64,000 bases of DNA from Oasisia sp. SBJ-2009 (taxonomy: Eukaryota > Annelida > Polychaeta > Sabellida > Siboglinidae), in NCBI GenBank assembly GCA_964017155.1, contig OZ024861.1, positions 23,309,713-23,373,712 on the forward strand, in the 5' to 3' direction. A program made the translations under genes and the position numbers. Below are positions 32,561 through 44,347 of this stretch, in pieces. The stretch's first letter is position 1. Every line of letters starts with the position of its first letter. The notes below the pieces were generated by a model, which was given only the letters and a program-made list of their open reading frames with translations, ran no database searches and was not told the DNA's origin.

Positions 32561-32736
32561 TCTGCATTGCTCCAGTTCACTCAGCTGTATGAATGAGTAG
32601 CTGGCAGTGGTAGATATTTGTGTCCGAATAGTCTTCATGCATTAATTGCAGCATGGCTGGATGCTTCCCAGAGAAGTAAAGTGTAAAGTGCCTTGAGCAA
32701 TTCTGAGGACTGGATACTGTGCAATATAAGAACATT
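32561..32736 (+). mobile_element. SINE body and tail, 5' part missing
   Basis: From attgctccagttcactcagc to gcaatataagaacatt it matches the inverted element at 1636-1850. The tRNA head is not adjacent. Confidence 0.65.
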
Positions 32737-33803
32737 ATAACACGTAACTTTTTTGACATTTATACTGGTTAATTTAATCCTGATGAAATTATGCTGTCTA
32801 CAAGACTGCAACTTATACACGTACACATTACAACGTAAGATGCAAACAAACACAACAAGAGAAGAAAAGATAAGTATCATGAAAAACAGGATGGACATGA
32901 AATAGGCATGTTAAAAGAATGAAAACAGCACTAACCTGGATGTCCAGAGGAAAGTGATTCACCACAAAAATAATGTGGCGAACAATTGCTGGAAATTAAA
33001 GAGATCATCTGGGATGAAGAACGAATCAAATCAAATTTATGTTGCAACATTAACAACATAATTGTGTACATACATAAAAACAACGGTTTAAAAATCGGGA
33101 TTTTGTCAATGCTCATGTAATTAAGATAGGGATATAGAATGCATAGCCACAGAGCAAGATGGAGATGTTGCAAAACACAAGGCAAAGATTATAGTTGACT
33201 TGTCATGTTGTGATACCAGACGATACTGCATATCTGCAAACCAGACGTTTCTCCACTGGATATTTTGCCATTTGTTTATTTAAGGTTTTGTCTGTTTATT
33301 TGTGCTACATGTATCTGGCTCACCTACAATGTAGCAAAGCAATTAGTGAGATAGGTAGAGTTGAGCATGGGTGCTGAGGTGGGTAGCCTCCCTCAGCATA
33401 GCTTTATCTAGAGACCCGTCCACCCGTCATTTGGACGGGTAAAAACGAATATGGATGGGTAGAAATATGGAGGACGGGTTGTGGACGGGCAAAAAAATAA
33501 GGAGCCAAAAAAAAAAAGGTTTTCCAAAACCATAGATATTGTTAGTTATGCCTTGAAAGTGAGTGTAAATGGTGTCACATGTGTGTTTGTAGCCCATTTC
33601 AGGTCATCAGGCACAATATGGAAGTTTATAAACTAGCTTAACACTTAACATCAACATGTCCACCAAAACATGTGACTGGCAAACCAAAACATGTGACTGG
33701 CAATAATTTGATCCTGCATAAAGCCCTGTCCCTCAGACATAGATATTTTCACAAAATACAGTTGAACATCGCTGTACAGTGTACACCCGTGATACAGCTA
33801 GCT

Positions 33804-34016
33804 TGCATAGCGCCTTACAAGAAGGGCATAGCGCCTTACAAGAAGGGCATAGCGCCTTACAAGTCATATGACTTCTGCTATGTCCTTTTAACAACAGCAC
33901 CGATATTATATTGTATTGTCATTACCATTATGTATTGTATTATTTGTCATACTATGTTGTATATTCCTGTGTTGCTGTTGTTAAATAAACTTTCATTCAT
34001 TCATTCATTCATTCAA
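33804..34016 (+). mobile_element. retroposon 3' end with (ATTC)n tail
   Basis: Three direct copies of a 21-bp unit (gcatagcgccttacaagaag) are followed by an AT-rich segment, ttaaataaact and five ATTC repeats. A simple-repeat tail after ataaact is typical of LINE or SINE 3' ends. Copy 2 (to about 45633) has seven ATTC repeats. Confidence 0.5.
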
Positions 34017-34646
34017 GCCCACACTTGGAGAGTTCCAAGATATTTCCGTAACAGTAAATCATAGGAAATTATTTCTGCTAATACAGCCACCTTGCCACTC
34101 AGGTCATCTGTGTCCAGTCACAAGGGTGACCTTAGTAAAGAGGTTTCTCTCTGGACTGTCGGTAGTGCATTTGATTCCAGCCTAACCCAACAACTAGCTG
34201 CCTTCCAGGCCACTTTGTCGTTTTGCAACAGTCATTAGTAAACTACTGTTTATGCAACTTGATACCACCAGGTGTTTGTCATTCAGCGGGCCGGGCCAGG
34301 CCATGCCGTCTGGCAGTGGGCAGGCATACTCAATTGTGATTACGCCATGTTAAAAAACATGAAATTATTTATGGTGTAAAAACAATGTAAAATTGCATCC
34401 GTAGAAACTAGTCGTTTAGTTCATTGTTGTGTGCGTCTCCACTGCTCTCCACCGCTCTCTACTGCTCTCGATTCTGCTATTTTTTTAAGAAGCGGCTGAC
34501 ATTTTATATAGCCCCATACACCAATTGTAATGAGTCTATTTATTTGGTAGATTTGCTTTCAGATGCTTTTAAAATTTACAATAATTATTATTTCATGTAT
34601 TCTGTGTTTTTGGACATGTATTATTTTAATGTCTGACTGCATACTA

Positions 34647-35045
34647 GGCATGGGGTCAAATATATTTGTATTTGAATGTATTTAATTACTTTAGAAAAGT
34701 ATTTATATTTCCAGTTTAGAATTAAAAGTATTTGCATTTAAACACTTTTCTAACGTATTTGAGATGTTTGAATTCTTTCAAATACACGACATGGTTATTA
34801 ATAAATTGAATTATTAAAAAGTTGAGTAATTTCACTGTGTCATTTGGCAATTCACCCAGAAATAATGATAATAATAAAGCCAAATTAGCCAATGTGAGAA
34901 CAGTCAGTGAAAAGTAATGTGAAAACTACCTGAAAAAAGTATTTGAAATACTTACTAACGCGTTTATATTTAAATACTTTTGCATTTCAAAGTATTTGTA
35001 TTTTAATCCATCATGAGTATTTATATTTACATACATTTCAATGCA
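34647..35045. repeat. AAGTATTTG-rich repeat family
   Basis: Starts with catggggtcaaatat and continues with many gtatttg, tatttaaa and caaatac words. It is repeated in copy 2 at about 46264-46662. An inverted relative lies at 56515-56672. It is probably a short DNA transposon, but no clean ends were found. Confidence 0.4.
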
Positions 35046-36439
35046 TACAGCACATAGTGACTATACTTTTTTGGACATAAGATACAACTGTCAATGCATA
35101 TTTCTAAATATTTATAAGCTACCAAGTGTCACATGTTTGGTGTGAGACTCATGCATTTACACATGTCAACCTGTGAATCTCATGCACATTTCTTTGCCAT
35201 TTATTTACATACTAACAGACAGGCTTATTTTCATGCATGGGTTGATATATTTATTCATATTGGCTTTGTCTATGTGTTCAGAGTGTCCATAGACTGCGAT
35301 GTTATTCGTATCATCGTCAGTGATGCATATCAATGTAGTTCTTCTGTATATTTTAATAACCAAAATTGCTGCCCCCTAATATCTTGTTCGGAACTACTTT
35401 TCATGTATATTTCTTAACTTGGCAGCTCTGATATTTTTGTAACAAAGTTAGAAGGCAGAAAGAGATGAAAGGGAAAAAAGGTGATAGGAAGGGAACAGAG
35501 AAGTGGGAAATGAGCAGGTGCAACCTTGACCGGAAATAATGAGATGCGTACGTAATACGTATGTGTATGCAAACACACTGTGCATGTGTATGTGCGCGCG
35601 TGCATGTGTGTATACATGCAACACTGTGCATATACAATACATTCACTAAAATAATTACCATGTAATCAATAGCAGGTGCCTCAAAGGAATATTTCCATGT
35701 TGGAGGTGTCTGTGTCTGACTGGCAGAGACTAGAGAGCACCACTAATTGACCCCTGATTGATCCCTTTAGTGTTGATTGTTTTATCTTGACAAATCAACA
35801 GCTGAAGCATCTCTAGGCATGCAAGTTTCATGACAACACAATCATGACAGCCAATTCAAAGATTGTGACTCTATAGTTCAGAGCAGCTATAATCACAATA
35901 TTAACAACATTACGCATCATTTAAAAGTCAAGTATAAAGAAAAACATTAAAATTTTCCAGATTCTATTTTCTAGGTTATATTCCAGCAATATTTTATATT
36001 TCTACATCATTTATCTAATTATAATATATATTATTAAAATATCGAAATTAATTATAGTAATTAAAATATTTATACGGATTAATAGTAATCAATTGTTATT
36101 TGTCTACAGGACAAATGTTTGCTCAACAATAAAAGGTGTTAGATAGTTTTAATACACACATAAAGACGAAGCTGGCATCAGATCAGTGCCAGTGGTCGTG
36201 ATAAAACGCAGTCGCAGAAATAGCAGCATTTTTGCAATTTTACTCAAGGAAAGTTGGAATTGTCATTGCTATCTAGTATCTACCCAGTCTCTCAGACACG
36301 CAAGAGCTTTAAACAGTCAACCACCCGTATGAACGATCCTAACCGGGTAACCCTGCTTACATTTGCCCAGATATTGCTTATTGAAAACTCCGTGTAACAA
36401 TTTTTGAATAAAATCAAGTTAAAATCAAAGATGATCGAT

Positions 36440-37300
36440 TGATGCGGTAAGTCTCCTACAGATGGCGTTCGGTACGCGTCTGCTACCGTTGGCGTAGCGG
36501 AGTATTGCTTTTTAAATAGTTTGTCTGTTCGGTGCTTACAAAGTGCAGTTAATTAGCAAAATGTCATGGTTTATATTCCTATTCGACACTACCGTTAAGT
36601 ATTGCATATATAAAACATAGGAATACGTTTGAAATCAAGACAGGGCGCCGGTTGTTATCGCGTCCGGGACCGCTGTGCCTGTGTGCTGTGGCGAAACATC
36701 GTTTGTTTCCGGTCTTGTGAAACCAACCGTTTTGTTGTCGTGATGCTCAGCGGGCAGACATATGCCACATGGTAAATAATTTGTACGTGTATAGTAACCC
36801 GGCCTTTAGTATATTTCATTGTCTGCATAGTCACCGCAATGAAAGCAGCTTCGCGCACGCTACGCAACGCTGTATAGTATATTCAAATACTGGCGCGTCC
36901 AACTCGGCTCGCTGAATCGATTCGTTACCCCGCCGCCTAGGCTTTGTTGGTGCCATGTGACTCGTTCCGCTTCGCCAGCGGAAGTAGGGGTGACTGAATA
37001 TAGTTACGAGGTGCACAGGTATAGCTGGCCTGGAGAGGACTACACGGGTAGACGACACGCAACAACAACGTAGCGACGAGGATGGACGCTCTGTAAAGTG
37101 ACGGCATTTCGAAGAGCCGCATCTGCCCTGGGCCTGGACTTTGCGCCTCGCCCTCGAAGCAGAACCACTTGCGGCGTTGACAATTGTGGACATAGCGAGT
37201 TCGAGACGATAACAGCGCACGGCCAGTAATAACGGAGTCATTGTGTTGACCCGGTGGTTGCGTGTCAGAAACAGCGGATATTCATGTGTGTTCACATTGA
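36440..37300 (+). promoter_or_regulatory. CpG-rich segment upstream of GT92 copy 1
   Basis: CG dinucleotides are clearly denser here than in surrounding sequence (for example gcgcacgctacgcaacgctg near 36854). The position, 400-1,300 bp before the GT92 start and downstream of AT-rich sequence, suits a promoter or 5' exon. No TATA box or transcript start can be assigned with confidence. Confidence 0.45.
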
Positions 37301-37721
37301 CTTCATTTACAAGTCGGACTTACCGTATTGTAAACATACACATGCGATCGTGGTGTCTGAACACCTGGGCTCAGGTATGGAGTTACGGAGTGTGGTGAAC
37401 GGAATGTGCACGCCTTTGATGATGGTGGCAAGTTATAGTTGACTGCCGTGTGTAACATAACTGGGTCGCGTGCATATGCTCTGATCAGGAAGTTACACAT
37501 CTACCTGTGAATAGATTGCCCAGTCAATTCCTGCTGTGTGAGGCTTCAAGACAACTCTCTTGTGCACACCACAGGCCTAATAAAAGAGAAAGTGAACAGT
37601 CCTATGCTTATTTGATGTATCTGGTTGACAATGATGTACCAGTGTTTTAACCAATTCACTTAACTAAGAAGATTCAATTACTATGGTGATCAACTGTGCC
37701 ATAATTGCTGCATACTTTTGA

Positions 37722-39167
37722 ATGCAAACAGTAGTGAAGATGTTGAGGAAAATCTTTAAACAACGTGTGACAACATACATGGGCATTGTGTGCGTTGTGT
37801 ACATTATGATGGTGTTTGTATTCTTGACTGATATTTCTCCAGAGGATGACACCATTAAGGTAGAAGTCACCCAAGCCAAACCAACAAAACAGCTTGGAGT
37901 GTTAGATCATTATAAAGACCTACTACAGCTTCGCCTCGAAAATGCTGATGTAGGTGAAACACATGACCTCGCCATTGTCGATTCAGCAGCAAGGAAATGT
38001 ATTGGAAAACAGACTGTTGATGACTTTAAATTTAAGGAGGTTTTCAAAGACGTGTTTATCTACTCAGCATTCATAGACGTCCGAGACAATGACTTTGAAC
38101 ACCGAGCTAATGGTAGCTCTGTGATACGATTGATGGCAATTCTGCCACTGAAAAAAGACTATACAAAACTGTATTGCTTGGGAGTGTTAAATTCTGGGGA
38201 GCATTGGTCAGAACCGATAACCTTCTACGAAATGTGTGAGAACCATAGGCTGCGCTACGGTTCATTCATTTTGTCATGTCACCTGCCGAAGGAACTATGG
38301 CAGACACCGCCATGTTCAGTGCTTGTCTCTTCATCTACTGAACCAAGCAAGACTTCGGAGTGGTTCAAAGTTCACTCATCTATGAAGACTCGCCCGCACA
38401 AAGTCGAGGTTTGCGTCCCGCCTTTATTCGGCAAAATTGATGTGATTGAATTGATCGAATTCATTGAATCAGCACGCATGTTTGGTGCAGAACGGATACA
38501 TTTCTATGATGCCGGAGTGTCGCCATCAACTTTAAGGGTGCTGTCGTATTACAGGAAACAGAACATTGTAAGCATGTTACCGTGGAAACTAGACGATCGA
38601 CTGAAGAAGAAGAAACAGCTTCACTACAATGGCCAGTCGGCAAATGTCCAAGACTGTCTATATCGTAACATGTTTGCCACACGTTATCTGGCCTTCATGG
38701 ACATTGATGAGACAGTCGTTCCACGAAAACACTCAGACTGGTTCCCAATGATCACATCGGTGGCAAACTTCAGTCAGTATGCAGGCTTCAGTATTGTCAG
38801 TGCTTTCTTTGATCCAAACTGGGAACCAGAAAACAATGATAATAACAAATCAATCATTGGGCAGCGTGTAACACTACATAGGCTCACGGATGTCATGCGG
38901 TCAAAAACACCAAGTCGCATCCGCACAAAATGCATTGTGAATCCTTGTCGCATTTTCGAAATCGGCATTCACCACATCAGTAAGCCGACCCTGGCAACAC
39001 TGCAGACTTTGTCACTGCCTGAGGAGTATGTACTGCTACATCATTACCGCGTCTGTGATTGGCACTATGGCACAAAATGTGCAGAACATATACAAGATAA
39101 CACACTATTGAGCCATGCAGTTGAGCTCGAGACAGCGGTCAGTAAAGTGTTGGCGACCCTGGAGTAA
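37722..39167 (+). CDS. GT92 family glycosyltransferase, copy 1
   Basis: Intronless, 481 residues, Pfam Glyco_transf_92 (old DUF23) by recognition. A short basic N-terminus is followed by one membrane segment at about residues 16-35, so it should be a type II Golgi protein with a luminal catalytic domain. The domain shows VCVPPLFGKIDVIELIEFIE, GAERIHFYD, the metal-binding DIDE at residues 327-330 (38700-38711) and LLHHYR near the C-terminus. Sequons include NGSS, NFS and NKS. GT92 enzymes transfer sugars to glycans; the nematode member GALT-1 adds galactose to core fucose. The acceptor here is unknown. TGA directly precedes the first ATG in frame. A second ATG at 37740 (residue 7) has a better context and aligns with the start of the third paralogue, so it may be used. 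All family motifs are present and no break is seen. Confidence 0.92.
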   Translation: MQTVVKMLRKIFKQRVTTYMGIVCVVYIMMVFVFLTDISPEDDTIKVEVTQAKPTKQLGVLDHYKDLLQLRLENADVGETHDLAIVDSAARKCIGKQTVDDFKFKEVFKDVFIYSAFIDVRDNDFEHRANGSSVIRLMAILPLKKDYTKLYCLGVLNSGEHWSEPITFYEMCENHRLRYGSFILSCHLPKELWQTPPCSVLVSSSTEPSKTSEWFKVHSSMKTRPHKVEVCVPPLFGKIDVIELIEFIESARMFGAERIHFYDAGVSPSTLRVLSYYRKQNIVSMLPWKLDDRLKKKKQLHYNGQSANVQDCLYRNMFATRYLAFMDIDETVVPRKHSDWFPMITSVANFSQYAGFSIVSAFFDPNWEPENNDNNKSIIGQRVTLHRLTDVMRSKTPSRIRTKCIVNPCRIFEIGIHHISKPTLATLQTLSLPEEYVLLHHYRVCDWHYGTKCAEHIQDNTLLSHAVELETAVSKVLATLE

Positions 39168-40342
39168 CTGTTAACACGCTGCCACAGCCTGTGTCTCTTC
39201 TAGTCCCAACTTGTAAATGTTTTGTTACGTTACTATGCTATTTGTTGAACATTCCCTGAGAGGTCCTTATCTAGTTACACCAGCAACACATTTACGTTAT
39301 TCAACTATGCATTTTTGCATTAATGAGTAACTTTGTTTGATACTAAACATAAAATGTTGTCAAAACATTCCAGTGTGAGGACCTTTCAAAGTGTCGGTGC
39401 TGTTATAAACTTTATGATTGTAACAAAATATGCAAGAATAAGGTGGTTGAATGTGTTAAATATTGTTGAGATATTCTGGTGTGAAGACACTTCAAAGTGT
39501 CAGTGTAGTTAAGCTGTTTGGAAATTTGTGATTGTAAATATTTTAAATATGCAAGATGGCGATTTTGATGATAGCAAAGGTTTTGCAGCATATCGGCAGT
39601 AAAATAATTTCAGTCTTGAAGAGAGAGGTGGAAGGTGTAGCTACTAGTCAACAAAATGTTACTAATAAACTAGCATGCGCATTTGCACTGCCAGGTTGAG
39701 AGCAATGATGTGATATATTGTAATTTTGTTGGCTTTTACTTTTAGGAAAACTAACATGCTTTTTTTGCAAATCTGAGCAGAATCTGTGTTAGAGATGGGA
39801 AGAGGTTATTACTGAGTTGGAGGTTTGGTGATGGGCACATTTTATGTTTACCTGTGTGAAGCATGGGTCAAGTTTCCATATGACAGAATTTTGGTGTGGG
39901 TTGGATATCAAATTGTTCCTTCGTGTGATTTTTAATTAAAAACCAAACACCAACGCTGAACACACAGTGCATTATCATATGTACATACCCTTGGGGTAAC
40001 CTGAATAACAATGTAGAGGAATTTAAATTAGCTGGTGTAGCTATTTCTCTATCCATTCAGTGTAAGTGTTTGAGAATCATGTTCTCTCAGTTGTGTTTAA
40101 TAACTGACTGAGCGACCTATGAAGGTGTACATTGTTAAGTTTCAATTTACGTTTGTGTCATTGTCTAGTTTTGTTAACTGTGTTCTGGATTTCATTGAAA
40201 GCATAACCAGTAATTACATGTATCTTAGAAATACATTATGATCGTTACATACCAATCACAGCCATGCATTTGTTGTGGGTTTTCAAGTATATTGTACCAA
40301 GTATGTATTTGGAAATGATGTGGCTTATTTTTGTAATTAATC

Positions 40343-40348
40343 AATAAA
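40343..40348 (+). terminator. polyadenylation signal for GT92 copy 1
   Basis: AATAAA about 1.2 kb after the stop codon, followed within 30-60 bases by a T/GT-rich stretch (gttttattgtttgtgttctt). No better signal is seen between it and the stop. Confidence 0.6.
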
Positions 40349-43300
40349 ATAAGCGTATTCAAGTTAACACTGTTTTATTGTTTGTGTTCTTGATATCAGT
40401 CTTATCACCTATGTGGTAAACAGTTCTAATCAACCAGTGAACAAGGCTGAGGCAAATTTTGTATTTATACAGAAGAAACTTGTTAGACCATGTTAGGATG
40501 GTCCATCATTAGGACAAGTTCAAGTCATTTTAATGAGAGAACTAAAGGACCCTTGACTACTGGAGTTTGCATGTGTCTTGAATACATTTCAAAAGGCGGA
40601 GTGGGATTGTGTTTACGCATAAACTGTAATCAGACTGGTTGTGTGGTGAGCACCAGTTGTGTAATGTATACTGTAATGTGGCAGTGGTGTAACGGATACC
40701 ACAAACTTATGTCCTTCCTAACACTAACTCTTTGGCAACTTGTCGGTAATAAGATATATGTTACACCACCACAATTGCCTGTTATTCTATAGAAGTCTGA
40801 GGTATGTGGTTATGATGCAAGAATGATCCACAGAAAGATTAAAATAAATTTTTGTGAAACAATCTGTGGCTTTATAATTACACGCTATTCCAGAAAAGTG
40901 AAGTCTCATTCAATGTACATAGTTGACAATGATGAACCTGTTTATGAAATGCTGCATTTAAAAAAATTAATGCTGCAAATTAAGTCTGCAATGTTTTATG
41001 TCGAATTGTAATTCAGGTTTTGTTGGAGGTACATTTCCTAGACATGTTCATTTAGGTGTGAAACTCGGTGACACATTATTCTGACTAAACAACTACTATT
41101 TGGCTGTGACAGTTTACCACAAAGCACTGGCAATTGACCACTAAAAATAAATACCAGGATAGTTCATAGTCAAATTGGCTGTGCTCCAAACATCTACAAA
41201 ACTTGAGCCCAGTAGGTTTTACCTTCAAATTTCACAAATCACAATCTGCCCTTGTAAGTAGTTTCCAGACAGACCCAGTATGTTATTGTATTCTGCAGAT
41301 TGATGGATTGGAACTGGAAATCTTTGTAAATTACCCAGGGGTATTATAAATGTGGCACAGTTCTTCAGAGTAGATGTAGGGATATTATTTGGGCCTGAAG
41401 GGCACAGAGCACTGTTGATTTTCCCATTGGCGGCCATGTTAACGTTTTGTCAGATTATAAGGAAACTGGACCTGAGAATTTTTTTTTATTTTAACACAAT
41501 CACTGCAGTCATGTCACTGATATGCTGATCACATTTCGTCAAAAAAGCATATCTCAGGCTCTCTTAAAATGCATGCATGTGTTCTGACCCTAAATATTGA
41601 CCAAACTGAGCACGCTTTTCTGCATTCGCAGGGTCATGTAAGAAAAAATGGCTAAAAATCACTACGCCAACTACACTCTGCCTAACATGCATCATTGCAC
41701 TGCAGATATATCATAGCACTTAACCTACTGGTATGCCTGTCCTACGGTACTCATTTCACATTAATTTATTTTTTCAAAATCTCAAATGACAATTATTAAG
41801 GTACTACATTCGTATGGGTTAGACCAGGAAGTCTAACTGTGCTCTGACCCCTAATATGAATTTTGAATTTTTTTTAAATCCTTTAATTTAGGCTCTTTTG
41901 AAAGCTACATATATATCATGCAGGAGGCCAAAAAATAAATGTCATCCCTTAATCTGGTATTTTTTTACCCACTTTACAAATGACCACCCGCGCCTTATTT
42001 TATGGTCCAATATTGTATATATAAATAAAAAACCTCTTATGGTGCTGACCACACTGCAACTTACAGCTTGCGTATATATGCATAGAGAATATGTCTGTGA
42101 CAGCCAACCATATAATCTGCAAGAAAATCATGCATAGTCTGTTGTTACCATATTGTGAAATAAAAAATATACAAAAACAGTTATGTCACTCCTACCCTAC
42201 ATAATAATGTCCATATTTCACTTTAAAATGGGGATTTCAGAAAAGTGAGGTAACACAACTTGTCAAATGTAATGCCATTACACAGCCCAATTAGTGCACA
42301 TGCTCAGAGCAATGGAACAATGATTGCTGTCTCCTCACAGAGCTTACAGGCCAGTATCAGATCAAAGGCATGCCCAGTCACACTTCCTGTAAGCCTGTCA
42401 TAAATCCTGATGCCTCTTGGACTTTCCTTTGAGGACAGCTAGTGACAGACATGTGTCAGTGGTATAGATAGACAGATGACTTATTCCTCTTTCATGTCAT
42501 ATATTCAGTCTTGACACATCTCTTTAAGCAAATAATACATAGCTTATCAAGTTACCCCACACCCCATAACAAATTGACCATCCAGGCACTCTTGATGAGG
42601 ATTTTAGACTGACAAGATGGGCTTGGCTCCTAATAGTTGTATTATGGTATTCAGTGACAATATTCATTGGAATTAGTCTGCATTTGGTGCAATGAAGGAT
42701 GCTAAAAATAAGCATTGGGAATGCATTCTGTAGTGTGGTGGAAATAAGACTTAATGTTGGTGGTTTGAAAAAAAAGTCAACCATATCATGGTCCTATGAC
42801 ATAACACTTTATGTATGAGAGAATAAAATATTACATTGGAACCATACTGTGTCAATGACAATGATAGTTACTTTGGCCATGGGCAATATGCACATTGCTT
42901 ATAACAACTGGCACTGAAATGGTAATTAGGACATACATTTTATTTCACACATTGATAAAGCAGAAAATACAAGGCCTAAAAGGTATATTTCATATTAGCA
43001 GTGATACCTGTGATAAAAAGGGGAGAACATATACAATTTTGACAACTTTGACAACTCTGTGAGCCTCCTTACTCACTGCGTTCAACACAGTTGGATGAAG
43101 ACTGACACAGCTATTCAAGGCCAATAATGACTAGACAAAACCAGAGATAGTGTGTGTGTGCTCGTGCCTGCCTACGTGCATATACGTATATGCACGCATA
43201 TGTGTGTGCACATACATGCACATGCACATTTCAATGCAACGCGTCTGTACAATCAATATACAGTATATAGCCCTAGTTTCAAAATACATGATCAACTTGC

Positions 43301-44171
43301 CGAGACATACCAATACATGCGACCACAATGGAGGAATGGCTGAGTTACCTGGCCTATGCAGTTAAGAGCGAACATCTGAGTCAGGCATGCAGAGAACCTC
43401 CAACACAAAAATGTCATCGTCAACGTTGAAATGACAGCAGTCTCTTCACTACATACAATCCAAAGCATTCTACACCACTTAAAATAGTATGTTTGACTTC
43501 AGCATCATTTCAATATCCAGGTTTAATAAGTAGTCTTCAAATTGCCCATGCCCAAAGCATATGTCCTGATGCAGATAGTAACTCCTGTTTGTACCAACAC
43601 AGTGTCAATCCAAAATAATAAAGTTGATACATGGCATGCATTGAGTCTTTTTTAGACTAAACTAGACTAGAGTCAGCATGAATGATTCTGTTTTTCTACA
43701 AAATAGCTCTCACAATGTGCCAGCCACCATAACTTTGTTTGTGTTCCCTGTGTAAAGGTATACAATTACTAGCACCATATTTCATATTTGGCATATATTT
43801 ACATTTTCAAGAACTTTTTCACACATAACAGTGACCATTTGTGGACAAAACTACAATGCCTGTTGTTCTCACACTTGTCAGTGGCATTAATTGCAGGGTG
43901 AGCCCTGGAGACTGGCAGGTGGTAATCTACCCTCTCAGCAGGCAGTACTTGTGTCACTGCCAACAACTGGATTCATCCTCTCTCTTCTGAAGCTAACAGA
44001 GCCACCTATACATGCATGCTATGCTTTTTCATATTGTGATCTAATGCCTTAAAACTAGTTTAACCATGTTTAGCCCACAATGGAGGTTTATCCCAACCTG
44101 TGAGGTAACCCAGGTTTAGCTTTACTTCATATCCTGAGCTACCGTGTCAAAGCTTTGGCAATTTCTTTGAA

Positions 44172-44347
44172 TCTGCATTGCTCCAGTTCACTCAGCTGTA
44201 TGAATGAGTAGCTGGCAGTGGTAGATATTTGTGTCCGAATAGTCTTCATGCATTAATTGCAGCATGGCTGGATGCTTCCCAGAGAAGTAAAGTGTAAAGT
44301 GCCTTGAGCAATTCTGAGGACTGGATACTGTGCAATATAAGAACATT
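44172..44347 (+). mobile_element. SINE body, duplicated copy
   Basis: Copy of 32561-32736 carried by the 11.5-kb tandem duplication. Confidence 0.65.

Larger units (their letters stand above)
32245..43857 (+). repeat. tandem segmental duplication, copy 1
   Basis: About 11.6 kb that recurs head to tail at 43858-55323 with roughly 1% substitutions and a few indels. Offsets between matching positions are 11,611 at the left and 11,459 from the GT92 gene onward. It carries SINE pieces, an (ATTC)n-tailed retroposon end near 34000, a CpG-rich segment and one GT92 gene. Apart from these, 39168-43857 holds the 3' UTR and unassigned sequence. Confidence 0.95.

Noticed and set aside
33672..34064. 130-codon frame, longer (173 codons) in the second copy
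   Set aside because: It crosses a 21-bp triple repeat and the (ATTC)n tail of a retroposon. The length difference comes from the ATTC count.
36831..37295. Minus-strand frame of 154 codons upstream of GT92 copy 1
   Set aside because: It is broken by indels in the otherwise nearly identical second copy and has no family resemblance. It is more likely a product of GC-rich regulatory sequence.
40490..40792. 100-codon frame conserved in both duplicated copies
   Set aside because: Conservation is expected from a recent duplication, and no start, family or codon signal supports it.
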